DNA of 64,000 bases, taken from positions 310,001 through 374,000 of the forward strand of contig CAJQUW010004469.1 of the NCBI GenBank assembly GCA_907163375.1, written 5' to 3'. The translations under genes and the position numbers were made by a program. The notes under the pieces are model-generated. The model was given only the letters and a program-made list of their open reading frames with translations. It had not been told where the DNA came from and searched no databases. Of this stretch, positions 1 through 13,210 are shown piece after piece. The stretch's first letter is position 1; each line of letters opens with the position of its first letter. Origin of the DNA: Prostheceraeus crozeri. Its lineage: Eukaryota; Platyhelminthes; Polycladida; Euryleptidae.

Positions 1-3000
1 GTCAATCGTCAAAGATTAACAAATGAACGAAGGTCATGAATTGCATATTGTTAACTGTAAATATCTGCTTTTTGTATCAATCGTGGCACATGGCTTAACA
101 TGGAAGTGAAATTGCATCAAAAATGAACACTCTTTTAGCTGAAACTAATTTGGCATTAAATACATTTGAATATCATTTGCATATTCTGTAATTAATCGCC
201 AAGTGAAACGGAAGTTATTGCTAATGAGTGCTACTATGACCAGGGGCGTCGTGCGCCGCAAAAACTTGAGCAGGCCCATTTTGTGACATCATTGTTCATA
301 AGTTTATGGGTCCACGCCACACCATTTGACTCACCGTTGACCGTGACCTTGCTGTCAAAACTCCATGGCCCTGTAGGCCTATAAATGTACATTTTTATTT
401 TTTTCTTTCTGATTGTTAATCTTAATGATGCATAATAATTCATATTAATTTTCCCCTTGGATTTTAAAGTGATAGCAACAGAGTTAATAAGATTAAATTT
501 TATTTTTCATTATTATTCAAAAAATACGTGATACACGTAGACAACACACCACCTCAGTCTTTAGCAATCTGAAACTATTTATTTAGCAGCAATTCTTCCT
601 TCGAATTGACAAGGGAAAAGGGAAACAATCTACCTTTATAAGCTGGGTAAGCTCTTAAAAAATCTAGTGTGGTGGTCGAAAATCAAAAAAAAAAGCAGAA
701 AAAATTAAAATTAATAGGTGTCTGCATGCATGCAAAATAATGGTGTGTATGCTATGCCTAAACAAACAAGTAGTGGGTGTGATGATTTGTTTCATTTGAA
801 AAGAAAACAATAAAAAGGATGAAAAAAAATTGGAAAATGTGAATCTAACAATTAAGCATAAAAAGTTAAAACTACAAAAAAAAATGGGAAACAAAGGAAA
901 AAAATAAAAATAATTTAAATGAAATGGTTAATTCCGTCATGTTGGCATCAGTCTTTCAGTCATTCTCGGACAATGAAGCAGTCAAAATCTGGTCAAAAAA
1001 CAAAAAAGTGCATTCACATGCACAAAAAATCGAAAAAAAAAATTGCAAAATTTATCACCAAACTATCATGGAAAAAAAAAGATAATTTGTTTTTCTTTTC
1101 ATCATCAAACTTCGGCTTTCATGGAAATAACAAGCATATATCTTGGCACAGCATGAAAACTTAGAATTTTAGATGTTATACCAACATGTAGATCTTAGGA
1201 AATCACTGTTATATAGGTATGTACGGGTTAAGGAAACACATTATTTGTATGTATAAACGTCAATGTGTGTGTTATGTATGGCTACACATTACAAACTAAA
1301 CATAAAAGCAGCTTGCACATACATTTTATGTAAAATATAAACATTGATTTATGCAGGTAACTTAAATAAGTGTAACTTGTATTATGCCAGGCTAATGTAG
1401 CAAAACCGACTTCAGACTACTTAGTATACTAATCAGAAAAATGTCTTACATACTTGTGGTATGAAATTCCTTCTTGAACTTGAAGTTATGCAATTACATG
1501 TATTCTATTCTTGTTTGCTCCGGGTACATTAAGATCTGAAATCTTCTTGTTAGTTTTTTCTTTTTATTTCTGATAGATTATTGACAGTGCGCAAAGCTAT
1601 TTGCTTTTTTATATAGAAGCCAATCTTAAAGAGCTGCTTTTAGCGGCAGCCATAGCTAGTGGGATCGCTTTGCTTCACTGCCTCCAGTCACGTTTCCCAG
1701 ATGTAGTCTGGTCATTGTGCTTTTATTGTTTTTAAAAACTGCTTCTACGGGTCCATCTGTGCACAGTCATTTAGGTGTCCTGGTCATCGTTGCGGACGGT
1801 TAACAACTTAGCTATGAATTGAACGGTTTGGGGTGATTCACATTAACCATGATGTTACGGCAAATGTCAGTACTTGGCTAAACATGCAAGCTAAAGATAA
1901 ATGGTGCCAGTGGTGTTTGTTAAAATAGTTTTTGTTTTGGAATTTGTGCACGTTTGCGTGAAGGATACTGGTGTGCAATAAGTTGGTAATACAATTTACT
2001 GGTATTATGCTTCGGTCGTATCTGAACGGGATTAAAACGTTGATAAAATGTGTAAATGTACAAAAGGGATCAGCAAAGCTGGAATCAAGAATCTATGACT
2101 TTATCGAAGAGTTAGCATTTAGTTCCGCCCTTCTGTTTTGATTCAACGTAGATGAGCATGAGATCTATGACATTTGCATCGATTCTTGAGGACCTATTTC
2201 TTTTAAAAGAAAGCAAATGTCAATTGGTCTTTTTTGCAGGAATTTGGCAGGGATCCAATATGAGGGGAACAATAACTAACGGGGACTGAGATTGCTGCTG
2301 CCCATGTGTTGCTCGACAATCCATACCGCGAGAGATTTATTTATTCAATTTTGAGCTTGGATTTCTTTGATCGGCTCTGAATTTTCAAAATCTCAACGCA
2401 CATCTTATGAAGAAGACAAAAATTGCAATGATTGGTGTGTTGTTTCATTGCATTTCAGATTTCAGTTAGTCATAGAAGAATTTGATAGATTAGACAGAGT
2501 AGCGCTTGTGAATCTTGCGGTGATGTTGTATAATTGCAGTTTCCAGCAGTTTTTGAATTTGTCATGCACCGAGAAAATGTCATTGACGTCATAAGGTGCA
2601 ATTGATGCGGTGTCTGTCATCCAAATCAAACGTGCTTTTCATTTTTTGAACAAGTATACGCGTACTGTACCTTAACAAAATACGTTTAAATTTTGCAAAA
2701 TTTGCGCAAACATCTTTTTTAGACTCTTTAAAGAGACGTTGTTTGTATAACAGGTAAGCGTATCTAAACTGGAATATCACGCATAAAATTTTCTTTGAAG
2801 TGCAGTAACGAGAAATTGCGTTTGTGCGAACGTTTGTAATCAATTCAACAACCCGCATTAAATTCAAAAAATGTATGTGCAATGCACATGTGCATCATGC
2901 ATCGCTCCACATTATTGTAATCCACATAATTCCCCCGCAACCGGTTTCCCGTCGCAATACCCATGCATTCTCCTCTATGCAATTTTTCATATTGCTTAGA

Positions 3001-6000
3001 TCATTTTCACAAATCGGTGGTTCCAAGAGCACGTTTCACAGCTGATGGCCAGCAGGATGATTCGCAAATATCATAGCTTCACAATCATCTTTCCACTGAT
3101 TCTTTCTCCTTTCGATCGCAATAATCAACTAGAGTCTTTCTTGATTGTCTGAGAGGTGGTGATGTCTAAGGCATCCTATAGAGTACAGCTTCCTTGCATT
3201 TTTCCAGATGTGCTTCAGAGCGAAGATTGATGATTACAAGTATACAATTTCAAAATTGCTCCGAGGATGTGAGGTTCCTTCGTCGTGACTGCTTGGGATT
3301 CTGTGCCTGAGAGAAAATTTGTGTAAGAACACTTTATGTTGGTACCTCCCCTGTTTCACATATTTCAAAAAAGTTCTTCTTTTTCTCACCGAGTTTTACT
3401 CACGTCGGTTATTCGATGAGGCAATCTTGGTCGACTGGAATTCCATAGTTTTTGTTTTCTTTCTGAAAAAGTGGTCTTCAACTCTCTCTTATGTCTATCT
3501 CCACTATGAATATTGACAGCTCCATTCTCCAATCACGAAGCCATCGTTTGCATTTGATAGTTCTATTTGTGTGCAATCCGGACACGGGATATTTGGCTGC
3601 ACGTGTTCGGACAGTTAAATTCTAGCCAGTTTTTCATCAAACATTTGACTGGAAAAGCTCTTGCATATTGTTAATAATCATTCCTCAACACCCATCCTGT
3701 CCTCTTAAAGACGGATAGGAATCGGATCAATATATAAGAAAAAAATATCGTGTCCAAATAGGTTTTACAGGCTTTCACCGTGGTCGCTTTCTGTATCCAA
3801 CATTTATATAAAAACTGACTGGGTTCGTCACCTATTTTCATTTCAAAAATATGCTTAGAATAAAGAATATTCTTTCTTCATATTTTGGTCGCAATATTCA
3901 TAAACCAATGGTGAGTGATCAAATATTCCTTCTTCCAAACGATGGGACAAAACTGAAGATATCCATCCAGAAGAGCTAATAACGAAGGTGATGTTTCTAT
4001 ACCCGTTCGATGATGTCGCTCGGGTTTTCCATCCTCGATTTTAGAAAAATTTTTGAGTGAAGAATCATATTAGCTTTTCGTCACAAAAAAATCAAACTTC
4101 CATAATCAAAGAGACAGCAAAGAAAAAAAAGAGTGCATCCATGTGAATCATTATGCTTTGTCACAATCATAAAATTAATATTTCAGGAAAATAGGAAAAG
4201 AAGAATCAAGGTATAGTACTTAGCTAATATAAGGCAAAATTGCAAAAAATACATGTTAGATACGAAAATATTAATTAAAAAAAAATCCATTTTGTACATG
4301 TCAAATACAGAAAAAATTTCACTGGTTCGATACCTCGTCCAAAAAATTTTTAATGAACAGTAAATTCCCTTTCGGATACCTCAATATGATAAAAAAAATT
4401 TCATACATTGTTTGGATTTTCAAAAAAAAATTTAAGTAATCAAACTTTAGCATTTACGAGCATAATTACACGGGAAAATTGGATGTGTACGCATGATCGC
4501 AGATACAAAAACTCTTTTCGATGTTAATTCAATTTAAGAAGAATAACGTCTGCAGTTGTACCTTTGTGGTATGTACATGTGCTGTGTATAGAACAAGACA
4601 AGTTGCATGCAAAAATCATTTAGCAACAAAGAAACAAGGTCTGCAATTCACAATGAGCGAATTCATAAAGAGCATCCTGTTTCCTGTCATGTTTTTGTCG
4701 TGACGTAGACAAAACTTTAGATAATGATTTCGTGATTTTCATTGTACCGTTTTGTGCATTCCATGTGCAATGCGCCTGCTATGCGATAAGCGACGAAAAT
4801 TAGAGTCACTGTTTCGATGAAAACAAGGATGCATTTTTAGAAGAAAAGCACTCTCAATTCACAATGCTGTTTCAATGACACGTCTCATTTCATAAAGTGT
4901 TTATTATCTGAAGTGACTCATTGTAAATTGTGGATCATATGGTTGCTTGAATTATCCGAAGGTAACGTTAAACTCTAAAAATGAGAGGAAAAATTTTGAA
5001 TACTGGTGTTGAAATGAAAGAAGTAATGTAAGATAGAAGAAGACTTTATTGAGCTTAAACAAGAAAGCCACGAAAATATTTCTCTGAAAAGAAAGCTCGA
5101 AATGAGATAAATGCATGAGCATATGGATATGTAAAAATGTAAAATCTATGCGATGACGTCAGATGACCTTGAACAGGAGGAGGAATAAACATTGTGGATC
5201 AAAATTGCGTTCAACGTATCCCGAATATGTTTATCATCAGTGATGACGACTGCCGGCAGTTGGCAGAAATACGCCGTGCAATTCAGTGCTCAGAACAAGT
5301 CGGCTAGGCAAAGATGTGGCTCATTTGTCATTAATGAGACTTTGAATTATTGTTGAGACAAATTAGCAGTCAGTTGACCGTTGTCGTCTAACGTGGAACA
5401 AGAGCGTTAGTTCACGCTAAGCGTGTCAGAAAGTTCGTGGTAGGGTGATTTTTGACGCTGTTAGTGTAGCCAGAAAAAATAGTGAGCTTCAATCTTGTCA
5501 GGAACTCTCGGCTAGCCTTAATGCAAGTGGCTCAAAGGTCACGAATCAGGTTTGGCATGTTATTGCAAGTCTTCTTGAGTTCACGCCGGTGTGCGGATAG
5601 AACTGTAAGAGAACAGTGAGTTAGTCTTCCGTGATGACTATGACAATGACAATAAAGAGGACGAATTAAATAATGTAAATAATGTTTGAAAGTAAGCAAC
5701 TCTAGAAGCCAATTTTGCATGCCTACTGTAGATCATTCAATGTAACAAAATCGTGATTGAAAAATAGTATGTCAATGACACACTGAGTGCATACCCAATA
5801 TTGCGTTAGAATTCCCATTGAAGGAAGTGGTGGCTCACCTAATTCGGTGCAACTTACCAACCCCCTAGCCGATAAAATTCGAAATATCGGCATGCATATG
5901 AGAACTTGAAGTGGTTGATAGTATCGGCATATATTTACAAATGACGACTATTGTTATCAATTATTTACTAATTCTAATGCTTACTGCTTACTGAGCGACA

Positions 6001-8280
6001 AGTAGGCATCCGATACATACTGGAATATTTGTAACTTGGATATAATTACTTGGATTATCATTCTCCGGGACTCGTTCGGAAATAGGGTTTCAATCATCAA
6101 ATTGTCAGATGTCTTTCTCAATAGGTGACTAAGAAAAAAATTAACCTCTTGAGGACGCGACGGGTTGGCAACTCTGGTCATTGTCTCACATGCCGAAGTC
6201 GAGCAACGCTCAGCCGTATTATTAATTGTAGGGTATAAAATGTCGAGTTGCCACAGATTCAATGTGAATAGAAAGGACAAAGCTCGTTCTCGGCACTTAT
6301 ATCTGTTTTTCATTGAGGCAACTCGGTAGCTGAATGAAATTAACTGTCATAGAGTACGTGTAGTAGCTAGAGTGTCGAATCAAATAAATGTCAGGATACA
6401 GTGAACATTTTTATATCAAAATATCCAATTTTTGCGGAGATTGCGTTCCTGCGGTTCAAAAACATCTGATCAGTTTCTAAGAGGCAAACGTTTTGCAAAT
6501 TATTCCTGTGTTTGTATACTAGCGATTTAATGCCTCTATATAAGTAGTATGAAACTTGTTGGATTATATCAAAATGAGTGAAAATTTACTAACAGGTGTC
6601 ATATTAAGCGGAAATTAAGTTGATTATCAAGGTAATTTCATGAACCACATTATAATGAAAGTCTTCATGAAACTTCAGATCTAATTATGCGTCTTGGCTG
6701 AAATTTCAAGTTTAACAAAATCTTCATTGGCATGATTTCATGATTCACCAATTTTGTGCTTCATTTCTTGAATCTGAATAGTAAAGGAGACCCATGTAGG
6801 CCTACATCATTTAAAGATAATTATCATCATTGTCTTCGATAGCAATATTTTGCTCTTTAAGTGGCAGGTAGCCTGCGATATGCTCACGTTTAAGAAAATG
6901 CCCATATTACTAAGGCTGAGCATAAAAATCAATGTAGCAAAGTGCGTCAAGGTAACAAAAAGCAAGCTAACGACTAGTTAATTTTTAGTAGGTACAAAAT
7001 ATGATTTAGAAGACAATTTGTATATCCTAAAATTTCTAAAAATTTAAAAATACTTACTAGAAGGACAAACTACAGTTCTTCTCTCCTCATGTGCAATGAA
7101 TTGGCGAGTAAGTCGTTCTGTTCAAAATTATGTTTATCACTTATAATATTGAAAAGATCCTATTTAACAGTCTGCCAATTCAGATGATAAGAGGACAGGT
7201 CTGTTTCCAATCAAAATACCAGATCTAGCTAACACAGCGGGATTGCGCTATCTATAATCTACCAGGTGTACAAGAGAATTAATATTAGTTCCCTAAGCCA
7301 AAACGTGAAAAAATTGTACAAAATCTGCATACAAATTATTTGACTATTTTTAATGAAGTCATCAACAGGAACTTGGTCAGGACGATCGCGTTTCGACCGC
7401 TAAATCCTGGACGCTCAAACCCAACCAAGCGCGGTCCTGTACAGCCTCAACAATTAAATTTATAGTAGAGAAAAATTAGCATCCATCAAAAAAATAGAGT
7501 CACTATTGACTGAAATGTACCTCAGTCATTTGAAAGAAGGACAGAGTCCAGCCAGTAGAGGTCAAAGAGGATAAAGTAATACCAACCCATCGAATTGCTA
7601 ATTTAACAAACATCATAGCCTCTCCAAGGTTGTCATGATGCGGAGGATTTGTAAAATACTATTATTTTTTCTGTGTTGCTATCATGATCAGACCTTCACG
7701 TTTCATTGCAATTACCTGCAATCTCCATCAGTTAAAGTGCAGCTTCGAATTAATACACCTACATGCGAAAATGTTGTATGTTATGTTAAATGCGAAGAAT
7801 TTCTACATGGTTATATGTGTGACTCCGTCGGTGCCTATAGGACACTACTTTTTATATTTTGGTGAGAATCGTCAGCTAAGTGAAGTTCACACATGCCTAC
7901 GTACATGAATTGTATATCAATATACTATAAATATTCAAAAATGAGTGTATTAAAGGAATCTGCACTTTTCGACGATTCGTGTGTATCGATACTTTTCATT
8001 TGTACTTTGAGGTGCCTAGAAATGTGAATTATACTGTTTGTCGATGTATTTTAGCTCACATGAGAACCTTTTGCTATGGAATGAGGGGATTGAGTGCGGA
8101 GAGAGAGTACTTTATTCACGGCAAATTCATGCATGTGACTACAATGTAACATGATAACATTCGAAAGAAGTGAAATAAAAGTGAAAGTAAGAGTAAATCA
8201 GGAGTAAATTAAATTCTGAAGTATATGAGAACTTTTGCATAGCTGTTGCACTTTACCTGCGTATGTAATTTTGAATAGCT
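1..8280. other. Gene-free AT-rich region
   Basis: I see no supportable gene here. Reading frames are short, lack recognisable motifs and are biased to Lys, Asn, Ile and Phe, as expected of AT-rich non-coding DNA. Poly-A and poly-T runs are frequent (for example 1021-1085 and 4260-4440). I saw no RNA gene, transposon terminus or long repeat. Confidence 0.6.
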
Positions 8281-8281
8281 T

Positions 8282-8788
8282 CTAGGGCAATTGCCAATTT
8301 GTAGTGACAGGCTCGAGCTTTCGGAGTAATTCTAGACTAGCTCCAAAATAATGGATGGAATTTTTGCCCAATTTAACTGTTCTAAACTTTGGTACCTCGA
8401 AAACGCTTCTGTGAGATCGCTCAGGAGCTGGACGGAACATTTTCATGAGAGGAATCGGAGCAATGCACCATGATTCCATGCATAGTTCCATTGTGTCTTG
8501 ATCGCTTTTGTGCACTGTCCAAGATTTCTCAATAGACTTCATTAATCGATGTAAAGTCAGATACCAACTCTCTAGTAGACTGCATGCATTTTAAGATATT
8601 TGCAACGACTCAACAGTGGATGAATAGTCCATCATGCCATGACGCAGGCATGTCTCACACATCATCTCAAGTTTACGTCGTGCAGTTTGGGATACGAATA
8701 GTACAAGTCTTGAAGAATATTCGAAATTCGGTTTTATGTAAGTCTGAATAAAGCGCCATCTGATCTTCCTATCAACAAATCTTTTCAA
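8282..8788 (-). pseudogene. LINE remnant, region downstream of reverse transcriptase
   Basis: Two adjacent minus-strand frames (8788-8591 and 8542-8282) together look like the region after the reverse transcriptase in CR1/Jockey-like non-LTR retrotransposons. The first carries a segment of the type YIKPNFEYSS followed by a Lys/Arg-rich stretch. The second carries VPKFRTVKLGKNSIHYFGAS, close to the 'vP..RT..g..Si.Y.ga' signature that precedes 'lWN.LP' in these ORFs. Stops and a frame change separate the parts and the RT domain itself is absent, so this is a 5'-truncated dead copy. Family placement is from pattern memory only. Confidence 0.55.
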
Positions 8789-8845
8789 TCGATTAATACT
8801 AATTAACTTACAAACTAGAAGTAATCACATCCCAAGCGCAAGGAC

Positions 8846-9990
8846 AAAATGTGCAACGATGAGTCATCATGATGACTCAGCCCCCCTCTGGAAGGAAGGG
8901 AGATGGCCAAAGATGTGCTGGGTCCAAGAGGAAGAAACTGTTCCCTACCCCCCCCCCCTCTGGAAGGAAGGAAGGAGTTTTCCAGCAAGGGGTGGAATCT
9001 GGAAAGGAAGGCGGTAGGAATGTGGGAAGGATAGAGTGAGAAAAGGTGGGTTTTGGTGGTTTTTGGGATGAGAAAAGTTGGAAATCGTCATGAAGGAGGG
9101 TTTGGATGGGACATTGGAGTTCAGATTCGGAATCTACGTGAAATGTTGGGTTGGGAAGAAAGGCAGGAGAAGCAGCAAGGGGGTAGAATCTCTGAAAACG
9201 GCAGAGTTGGAAAAAGGCGGATGTTGACGGTTTTGGGATGAGAAAAGTCGTTTTTCGGCATAAAGGAGGCCTCGGATGGGAAAACGGAGGCCAGATTCGG
9301 AATCTACGTAAAATTTTGGGTTAGGAAGGATGTTTCCAGTGAAATCGGAGAGAAAAAGTTTTGAGGACTTCCCCCCCCTCTGGACGAGACTTCCAACTTT
9401 GGTTCTAGAGATCGTAGAAAGTCGTGTGATAGCTCATTTGAAAGCTAAGAGTGAGATAAATGCAGTGGAAAGCTCAGTTTGGCCCTATTTTCCTGGGTTT
9501 AGAGAGGAAAATGGCAGGAAAACGTCAGAGTTGGAAAAGGCAGGTTTTGGATGTTTTGGGATGAGAAAGTCCATCTTTCGACATGAAGGAGTGCTCGGAT
9601 GGGAAAACGGAGTGCAAATTCGGACGTTTTGGCCAATTTTGAGTATAGGAACTTCTTCCCAGCTCAATCGGATTGAAAAGTGCTGACCCCCACCCCCTCT
9701 GGAACGAGACTTCCAACTTTGGTTCTAGAGATCGTAGAAAGTCGTGCAATAGCTCATTTGAAAGCCAAGAGTGAGAAAAATGCAGTGGAAGACAAGGCTT
9801 ATTCATCTCTGCCTTCGTTTAGATGTGAGACACCATTGAAAATTTTGGACATTGGCGAAAAAACGACAGAGTTAGAATGTTTACGAAAACGGCTCTAGAG
9901 GATGAATCAAGGCTCGGACGGGAAAACAGAGAACAGATTTGGTATCAGCGTGCCATTTTGCATCTAGAGGGTGAGTTTCAAGTCAATCGG
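8846..9990 (+). repeat. Complex interspersed repeat, copy A
   Basis: This block recurs in the same orientation at about 60570-61358. It contains several copies of a module starting near TTTTGGGATGAGAAA (about 9060, 9233 and 9553), each about 100 bp, and two copies of a module starting CGAGACTTCCAACTTTGG (about 9384 and 9705). The string CCCCCCTCTGG recurs near 8881, 8950, 9370 and 9693. Short frames inside have no recognisable domain. It fits no transposon class that I recognise. Confidence 0.8.
8860..8879. repeat. 20-bp perfect palindrome with two AP-1-like sites
   Basis: TGAGTCATCATGATGACTCA reads the same on both strands and places two TGAGTCA heptamers, the AP-1/bZIP consensus, head to head. 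It lies at the start of repeat copy A. The same position in copy B (60591-60610) keeps it with one mismatch in the centre. Confidence 0.75.
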
Positions 9991-11234
9991 AGCACTAGAA
10001 CAGGAGATATACGTGTTTAAAGATTTGGATGATGGATATTGCGTCATCAGCTGATCGCCACAAACTATATAAGCGGGGAACCGACAGAAGTCAGAAGTCA
10101 GAAGTCAGAAACGTTTATTTTTCAAAAATGAAAACACGTTCATTATCATGATGATTTATTATGCTGCACACATGACAATTTGTGATGATTTCTATTTTTT
10201 TATTGAGACATGAGACAATGAATTGAGATGAAAAATGAAAAAAATCTGGAAGGAGAGGAGAAGGAGAGGAAAACATTTTGAAATCACAATTTTCCTGCAT
10301 CAATTTCTAATAATGGTAAGGAGATATAAGTTGAATACAATTTATGTTATAGTTAAGTTATCAAGTTATTTCATTCTTTCCTTATTCGATGCCTTTAGTA
10401 GGTCGATTTATTTAGTATTATTGATAATTACATAAAAAAGGAGTCTTATTTATCCTCATTACATATTTTATTTATTAATTATAATAATTAAAAATTAAAA
10501 AAACTATAATTGGAAATCAAACTTATTTTTTCACGCTTTCAAAATCACGTTGTTTTTGTCTCGTTCAATTTGAACATGATTTAGATGATCGCGATAATCT
10601 TTTCAATACGATGATGTGACAATTAAGGACAATCTAAGTTACCTTACGATTAACAATTGCTTGATGTCATTGGCCATTCTGATGTATGTCGTTATTGCTT
10701 TATTTCATTACCTTCATTTAGTTCTGCTCATGTCATAGATTAAGCCTATTTAGAAGCGATCACATTAGATGGTTAAAAAACGTGTTTGATAAATTGTAGA
10801 AGGTAGGTCACAAAACGGGTGATCTTGTATCACATATAGACAGAGACTTTTCATTAAGACGGGAGCGATTGTGAAAGGTAGGTCGTCTCTCTGAGCTCCA
10901 ATGATAGGATCGGAAATTTCAAATTTCGGGTTTCTGTAAGAAACCGACTTAGAAAATTTCATTGCTGATATCAGCTAAGGCGTCAGACTTAGAGGCTCGC
11001 CAGGAGATGGCCTTCGTTTCCAGACCATAAAAGACTCCAAAACTTTAAAGGCTTGTAACTTTGCTTCTACAAGTCCATTTGACTTGATTCAAAAAAGGTT
11101 CGATCGCTATTTATCAGACCTATAGTAACACACTACTTATAAATTTTCATAAGTAGTGCTAAAAAGCTGAAAAATGTAAATTCACTGTTTTTGGAGGTTT
11201 TCGACCCTGCTGAAGTCAATGAAGGCATGGTTAA
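9991..11234. other. Non-coding spacer before the provirus
   Basis: No gene recognised. A short direct repeat of GAAGTCA, three units, lies at about 10087-10111. The rest is AT-rich without recognisable structure. Confidence 0.5.
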
Positions 11235-11284
11235 GTGTGTACAAGCCAGTCTTACCATGATACAAGCAGCTTTTCACTGAAAGC

Positions 11285-11876
11285 GAGCATGACACGGAGA
11301 GTTTTGCTGTAATATTCCACTGACAGTGTGTTCCTTCGGGACGGCGGATGATGCCGTAGTGATAAGTGTGACAAGTGAGTGTGTCAGATTTTAGACCGAA
11401 ACCGCTGGAGCAACTCATGTTGGGCATTTGACACAGTTCTCAACGTAGCACTTTGAACGCCAATCGGTTGAGTCTTAGCTATCTTGTCATGGGTCGCATC
11501 GAAACATCTCCATTGCAAAACGCTTGTGAATCACGGCTTGCTATCCCTCTCTACGGCTTGCTATCAAGCTGATCAAAGCAATGACTTGGGATGTTTCCTC
11601 TTGTAAATAACTCCACCGGATTTTATGTCTGGCGATCAAGTCATGGACGGTGCAAGTCACGGAGATTTTCGGTGTCATACTTCCTGTGGGTGGGCGTTCT
11701 TTCGAGACAGCGGTGAAGTCCGTAGCGATGAGTACTGCACGGGATATTCGGCAATTGTAATCCTTGTGAAACCTCTCTGCGTCATGTTTCCAAGTGGTTG
11801 CCTTTCGTCTCAACGTTGTACTCTGACCGCCAGGGCGACATTTAGCTATCTGCCACAAGCTACTTCATAAAATTTC
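11285..11876 (+). repeat. Diverged direct repeat overlapping the left TIR
   Basis: About 11285-11514 and 11652-11876 are diverged direct copies, offset by roughly 365 bp. Anchors shared in order include ACGGAG, TCTCAACGT, TAGCTATCT and CTCCATTGCA-like strings. The first copy overlaps the left TIR, the second lies just inside it. This makes the exact left boundary of the element uncertain, because the tandem copy continues outside the TIR match. Confidence 0.5.
11471..11629 (+). repeat. Left terminal inverted repeat
   Basis: These 159 bases match the reverse complement of 23630-23788 with about four differences (roughly 97.5% identity) and no gap. The match runs 3 bp further outward (TTG/CAA) before it is lost. 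The inner limit, after GGATTTTATGTC, is sharp. Confidence 0.9.
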
Positions 11877-12040
11877 CATTGCACTTGTCTCCCGATAGTT
11901 GGTCATACATGTGAGAATGAACCATAAGTTCTTTTAAGATCTGTCTCTATCACGGCGAAGGGATGAATTGGAAGGGTCATTCATGCGCCACACGCAACCA
12001 CAAGCTAATTTCTCTCATCGCTAGTGAACAAGCTCTTGTT

Positions 12041-12420
12041 AGTGTAGTCAGAAAGTGTATCATGGTTTGCAAAAGCAACGTTTAGTGTAGTCAAATTGGT
12101 TTACTGTGACACACGTTTGTTAAAGTAGAGTTTGATCATCGAAGTTGTATTCGTAAGTGTAGTCATAAAGTGTATCATGTTTTGCAAAAGCAAAGTTAGT
12201 GTAGTCAAATAGTTTTGCAGTGACACACGTTTGTAAAAACAAAGTTTGATCATCGAAGTTTTATTCGTAAGTCTAGTCAGAAAGTGTATCAAGGTTTGCA
12301 AAAGCAAAGTTTAGTGTAGTCAAATAGTTTTACTGTGACACACGTTTGAGAAAGTAAAGTTTGATCATCGAAGTTTTATTCGTAAGTGTAGTCGGAAAGT
12401 GTATCATGAAGTTTTATGAA
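12041..12420 (+). repeat. 115-bp tandem repeat, three units plus a partial
   Basis: Units start at about 12041, 12156, 12270 and 12385 (periods 115, 114 and 115). Each unit holds two AGTGTAGTCA-like decamers, GTGTATCA, GACACACGTTTG and TTGATCATCGAAGTT. Related single units occur at about 13008-13100 and, inverted, at 22649-22730. It is subterminal in the provirus. Arrays in this position can serve replication, packaging or enhancer roles, but nothing here proves one. Confidence 0.85.
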
Positions 12421-12588
12421 ACGCAAGTTTATGAAATGATAATGTAGTCTGAAAGTCAATGAAACACATCACAAGTCCTATAGTTCGCCATCCAGGACTC
12501 AGGTTTCCTACGACAAGATGTAGGGAGGTAGCACTTTATAGAAATTCACTTTTCACTGAGCATTGTTACAGTGTAGTGATCCTAAATC

Positions 12589-12822
12589 ATGAGTGAGACA
12601 GAAGCTGAATTAATGATTCGTCAAAAGAAAGAAAAGAACACAATCATGGAGTTGTCAGAAAGGTACTACTCCATGGCAATCAAGACAAGTGATCCAAGGA
12701 GGATTGCCGATTGTCTAGAAACGATTGACTATGTGAAGAAAGCAACAATAGTTAGTCCTCAAAGACAATCCAACATGCTAAAAGAGGGAAGATGGTTTGG
12801 ACCTAAACATAAATATGAGTGA
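12589..12822 (+). CDS. Small charged protein, provirus left end
   Basis: An intact 77-residue frame opens at an ATG after the tandem repeats. The product is rich in Lys, Glu and Arg, predicted largely helical, with no signal peptide or membrane segment and no domain that I recognise. It is the first plausible gene of the rightward block. Amino-acid composition is more protein-like than surrounding shadows. It could be a small regulatory protein of the virus, but this is inference from position only. Confidence 0.4.
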   Translation: MSETEAELMIRQKKEKNTIMELSERYYSMAIKTSDPRRIADCLETIDYVKKATIVSPQRQSNMLKEGRWFGPKHKYE

Positions 12823-12984
12823 AGAGCATCCTTTCTTTAAAACATGAAGATATACACACTGCTTCATTACCTTTTTCCGTGAATGATCCATGAGCCTTTA
12901 CGAGGCTACCCATAATGAGGACTGAAAGTCATTTGCTTTCATGACGGTTCCAAGCCCGTATAACTCAGAAGATGGGTGAAAAAT

Positions 12985-13105
12985 TGATGAAATGAAAGTA
13001 AAGTTTATCATGTTGTACAAAAGTTTTACTACCAGACAGGTTGATAAAGTGATAATGTAGTCAAATAGTTTTACCGTGACACATGTTTGTGAAAGTAAAG
13101 TATTA
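12985..13105 (+). repeat. Dispersed copy of the subterminal repeat unit
   Basis: Contains GTTGTACAAAAG, a GTTGATAAAGTGATAATGTAGTC-like stretch and GACACATGTTTGTGAAAGTAAAG, all variants of the strings in the 12041-12420 array. It lies in the non-coding gap between the first small gene and the RING gene. Confidence 0.65.
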
Positions 13106-13210
13106 GATTACACTGAGTCATCAATACTGTCAAAGGTGTACAAGTCATATCAAGCCTATTCAACTGAGTGTCCAATCCTGACACTCATCATCATTTGAAA
13201 TTATTTGAAG

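Noticed and set aside
5981-6313. 110-codon minus-strand frame
   Set aside because: No motif, repeat relation or neighbour context.
11541-11858. Open frame of 105 codons across the left TIR
   Set aside because: It crosses the sharp inner TIR limit and is not open in the right TIR, so it is chance.
12041-12420. CRISPR-like array
   Set aside because: The repeat units are contiguous 115-bp tandem copies without unique spacers, in a eukaryotic mobile element.
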